Part shown: piece by piece, positions 4,977 to 6,136 of the stretch
How positions within the stretch are numbered: the stretch's first letter is position 1
Layout: every line of letters starts with the position of its first letter
Assembly (NCBI GenBank): GCA_049516635.1
Contig: JBEKSX010000118.1
Location: 1 to 6,136 of the forward strand
Source: JBEKSX01 sp049516635
Lineage (GTDB): Bacteria > Bacteroidota > Ignavibacteria > Tepidaquicellales > OLB5
DNA length: 6,136 nucleotides
Direction: 5' to 3'
Notes under the pieces: model-generated
The model's database searches: none
What the model was told of the DNA's origin: nothing
Seen by the model: the letters and a program-made list of their open reading frames with translations, nothing else
Position numbers and translations under genes: made by a program

Positions 4977-5975
4977 TTATTTCAATTTTCTTTTTAAGAC
5001 CTTTTTTACTGCATCGGCTATAAATCTTTGCGAGAGACCGTATTTTTCCATCAGCTCGGGAGCTGTGCCGGACTCTCCGAAAGTATCTTTTGCTCCGATA
5101 AATTCCATGGGCGCAGGATAATTTTTCGCAAGCACTTCTGCTACCGCACCGCCCAGACCGCAGTTTATCTGGTGGTCTTCAGCGGTAACGATACACCCGG
5201 TCTCTTTAGCGGAATTAATTATCGCATCAGCATCTATCGGTTTTATCGTATGCATATTTATAAGGCGCGCAGAAATTCCGTCTTTATAAAGAGACTCAAC
5301 GGCTAAAATACTTTCCCACACAAGGAGTCCCGATGCAATTATAGTACAATCATTGCCATCTATCAGTGTATCCGCTTTGCCGAATTGAAACGGAGCGTCT
5401 TTATTCGTAAAATTTGGTGAATTATCTCTGTAGAACCTGATGTAAAACGGTCCGTTCACCTTCACACATTCTTTCACAGCACGGAAGGTCTGGTTCGCAT
5501 CACAGGGGGTGATAACTTTCATATGGGGGAGGACCCTCATCAACGCAACGTCCTCGAGCGACTGGTGTGTGGCGCCGTCGGGACCAACGGTTATCCCGCA
5601 GTGTGAAGCGCATATCTTCACGTTCATCTGGCTATATGCTATGGACTGCCGTATCTGGTCGAACGGGCGTCCCGCAGCAAACTCACCATAAGTGGATGCG
5701 AAAGGAATTTTTCCCGCTACGGCAAGACCTGCCGCCGTTCCCATCATATCCTGCTCTGCAATTCCGACAGAGAAGAATCTCTCCGGGTATGCATCGCGGA
5801 AGAGGTCGGTTTTTACGGAACCCGTAACATCTCCGCCGAGAACAACTATATCGGGATTTTCCTTTCCCAGTTCAACTAGAGCTTCGGCAAAACCCATTCT
5901 CGACGCTTTCAATTCTGGTTTATCCGTATTAAAATCCTTCACAAATAAATTCTTATTCTGATACATGTAATTCAT
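4977..5975 (-). CDS. Transketolase family protein, C-terminal subunit
   Basis: In split transketolases this 332-aa subunit supplies the pyrimidine-binding (Pyr) and C-terminal domains, while a separate N-terminal subunit binds the thiamine diphosphate pyrophosphate. The enzyme moves two-carbon ketol units between sugar phosphates in the non-oxidative pentose phosphate pathway in the cytosol. Seen: the Pyr domain at about 20-185, with the ThDP-activating glutamate E74 in GIAEQDM, then GPDGATHQ (131-138) and a substrate-side RPFDQIRQS (103-111). The C-terminal domain at about 200-330 contains MHTIKPID (241-248) and EDHQINCGLGGA. The length fits the stand-alone C-terminal subunit (COG3958 type) rather than a full transketolase of about 620-670 aa or DXS. 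ATG 5975 is used; ATG 5966 is possible. The N-terminal partner is usually directly upstream, but the 161 bases visible upstream do not encode it. Confidence 0.9.
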   Translation of the reverse strand: MNYMYQNKNLFVKDFNTDKPELKASRMGFAEALVELGKENPDIVVLGGDVTGSVKTDLFRDAYPERFFSVGIAEQDMMGTAAGLAVAGKIPFASTYGEFAAGRPFDQIRQSIAYSQMNVKICASHCGITVGPDGATHQSLEDVALMRVLPHMKVITPCDANQTFRAVKECVKVNGPFYIRFYRDNSPNFTNKDAPFQFGKADTLIDGNDCTIIASGLLVWESILAVESLYKDGISARLINMHTIKPIDADAIINSAKETGCIVTAEDHQINCGLGGAVAEVLAKNYPAPMEFIGAKDTFGESGTAPELMEKYGLSQRFIADAVKKVLKRKLK

Positions 5976-6007
5976 TGATTATATAAAAATGCTTTCTTCA
6001 TCCCGCA

Positions 6008-6023
6008 CAAATTTACAAAGATA
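6008..6023 (-). promoter_or_regulatory. Candidate tandem TAnnTTTG promoter motifs for the transketolase gene
   Basis: Read on the - strand, TATCTTTG (6023-6016) is followed at once by TAAATTTG (6015-6008). Both fit the Bacteroidetes -7 consensus TAnnTTTG. The second is identical to the motif before the gene at 1625, and it ends 32 bases from ATG 5975, against 29 bases there. No convincing TTG -33 element is seen at the expected distance, so the call is weak. The rest of 5976-6136 is AT-rich with no gene I can support. At most the last 14 codons of an upstream - strand gene could end near 6092. Confidence 0.35.
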
Positions 6024-6136
6024 GAAGAAAATTGAATAAAATAAATGTTGAAATTTACATATATAACAGATAATCAGTGGTTTGAGTTGCTTTAAATTGA
6101 TTCATTATAATATCTGAGATTTTCTATTATCTTTAT

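Noticed and set aside
4977..5975. 1-deoxy-D-xylulose-5-phosphate synthase or pyruvate dehydrogenase beta subunit instead of transketolase
   Set aside because: The 332-aa stand-alone length is far below DXS, and the motifs GIAEQDM, GPDGATHQ and MHTIKPID in this order fit the transketolase C-terminal subunit better than E1-beta.

Overview
The window looks like a chromosomal segment of an Ignavibacteria-type bacterium (Bacteroidetes/Chlorobi group or a close relative). The main evidence is two secreted proteins ending in type IX secretion (T9SS) sorting domains with the 'QNYPNPFNP' / 'QNFPNPFNP' signature. Supporting evidence is AT-rich intergenic DNA, start codons with little or no Shine-Dalgarno sequence, and TAnnTTTG-like promoter motifs. 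The phylum is an inference from family knowledge; no rRNA or marker gene is present.

Layout, left to right. A zinc-dependent nucleoside deaminase of the guanine deaminase type (65-538, +) is followed by a 301-base gap. That gap holds a large nested inverted repeat (632-754) and a strong hairpin (776-801). Next is a small exported protein of unknown function (840-1442, +) with a structured repeat directly after it (1451-1490). A probable transcription unit follows: T9SS-sorted protein (1625-2347), NuoI-type 2x[4Fe-4S] ferredoxin subunit of complex I (2391-2897) and second T9SS-sorted protein (2900-3622), all + and closely spaced. The intergenic region at 3623-3720 carries two mirror-image hairpins that appear to covary. 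It separates the + strand genes from two - strand genes converging on them: a membrane-anchored HtrA/Deg serine protease with one PDZ domain (3721-4893) and the C-terminal subunit of a split transketolase (4977-5975). The last 161 bases carry no gene and probably hold the transketolase promoter.

No single pathway unites the genes. The envelope is a common thread: two secreted T9SS clients, one exported protein and one envelope protease. The deaminase (purine salvage), NuoI (respiration) and transketolase (pentose phosphate metabolism) are core metabolism. Both NuoI and the transketolase subunit are normally encoded beside partner subunits, and neither partner is visible here.

The most unusual content is between the genes. 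Four of the larger gaps each carry a different GC-richer, palindromic element. The two hairpins at 3638-3706 differ by three compensated base pairs, which suggests that structure rather than sequence is conserved. I found no tRNA, rRNA, CRISPR array, transposase or obvious defence system.
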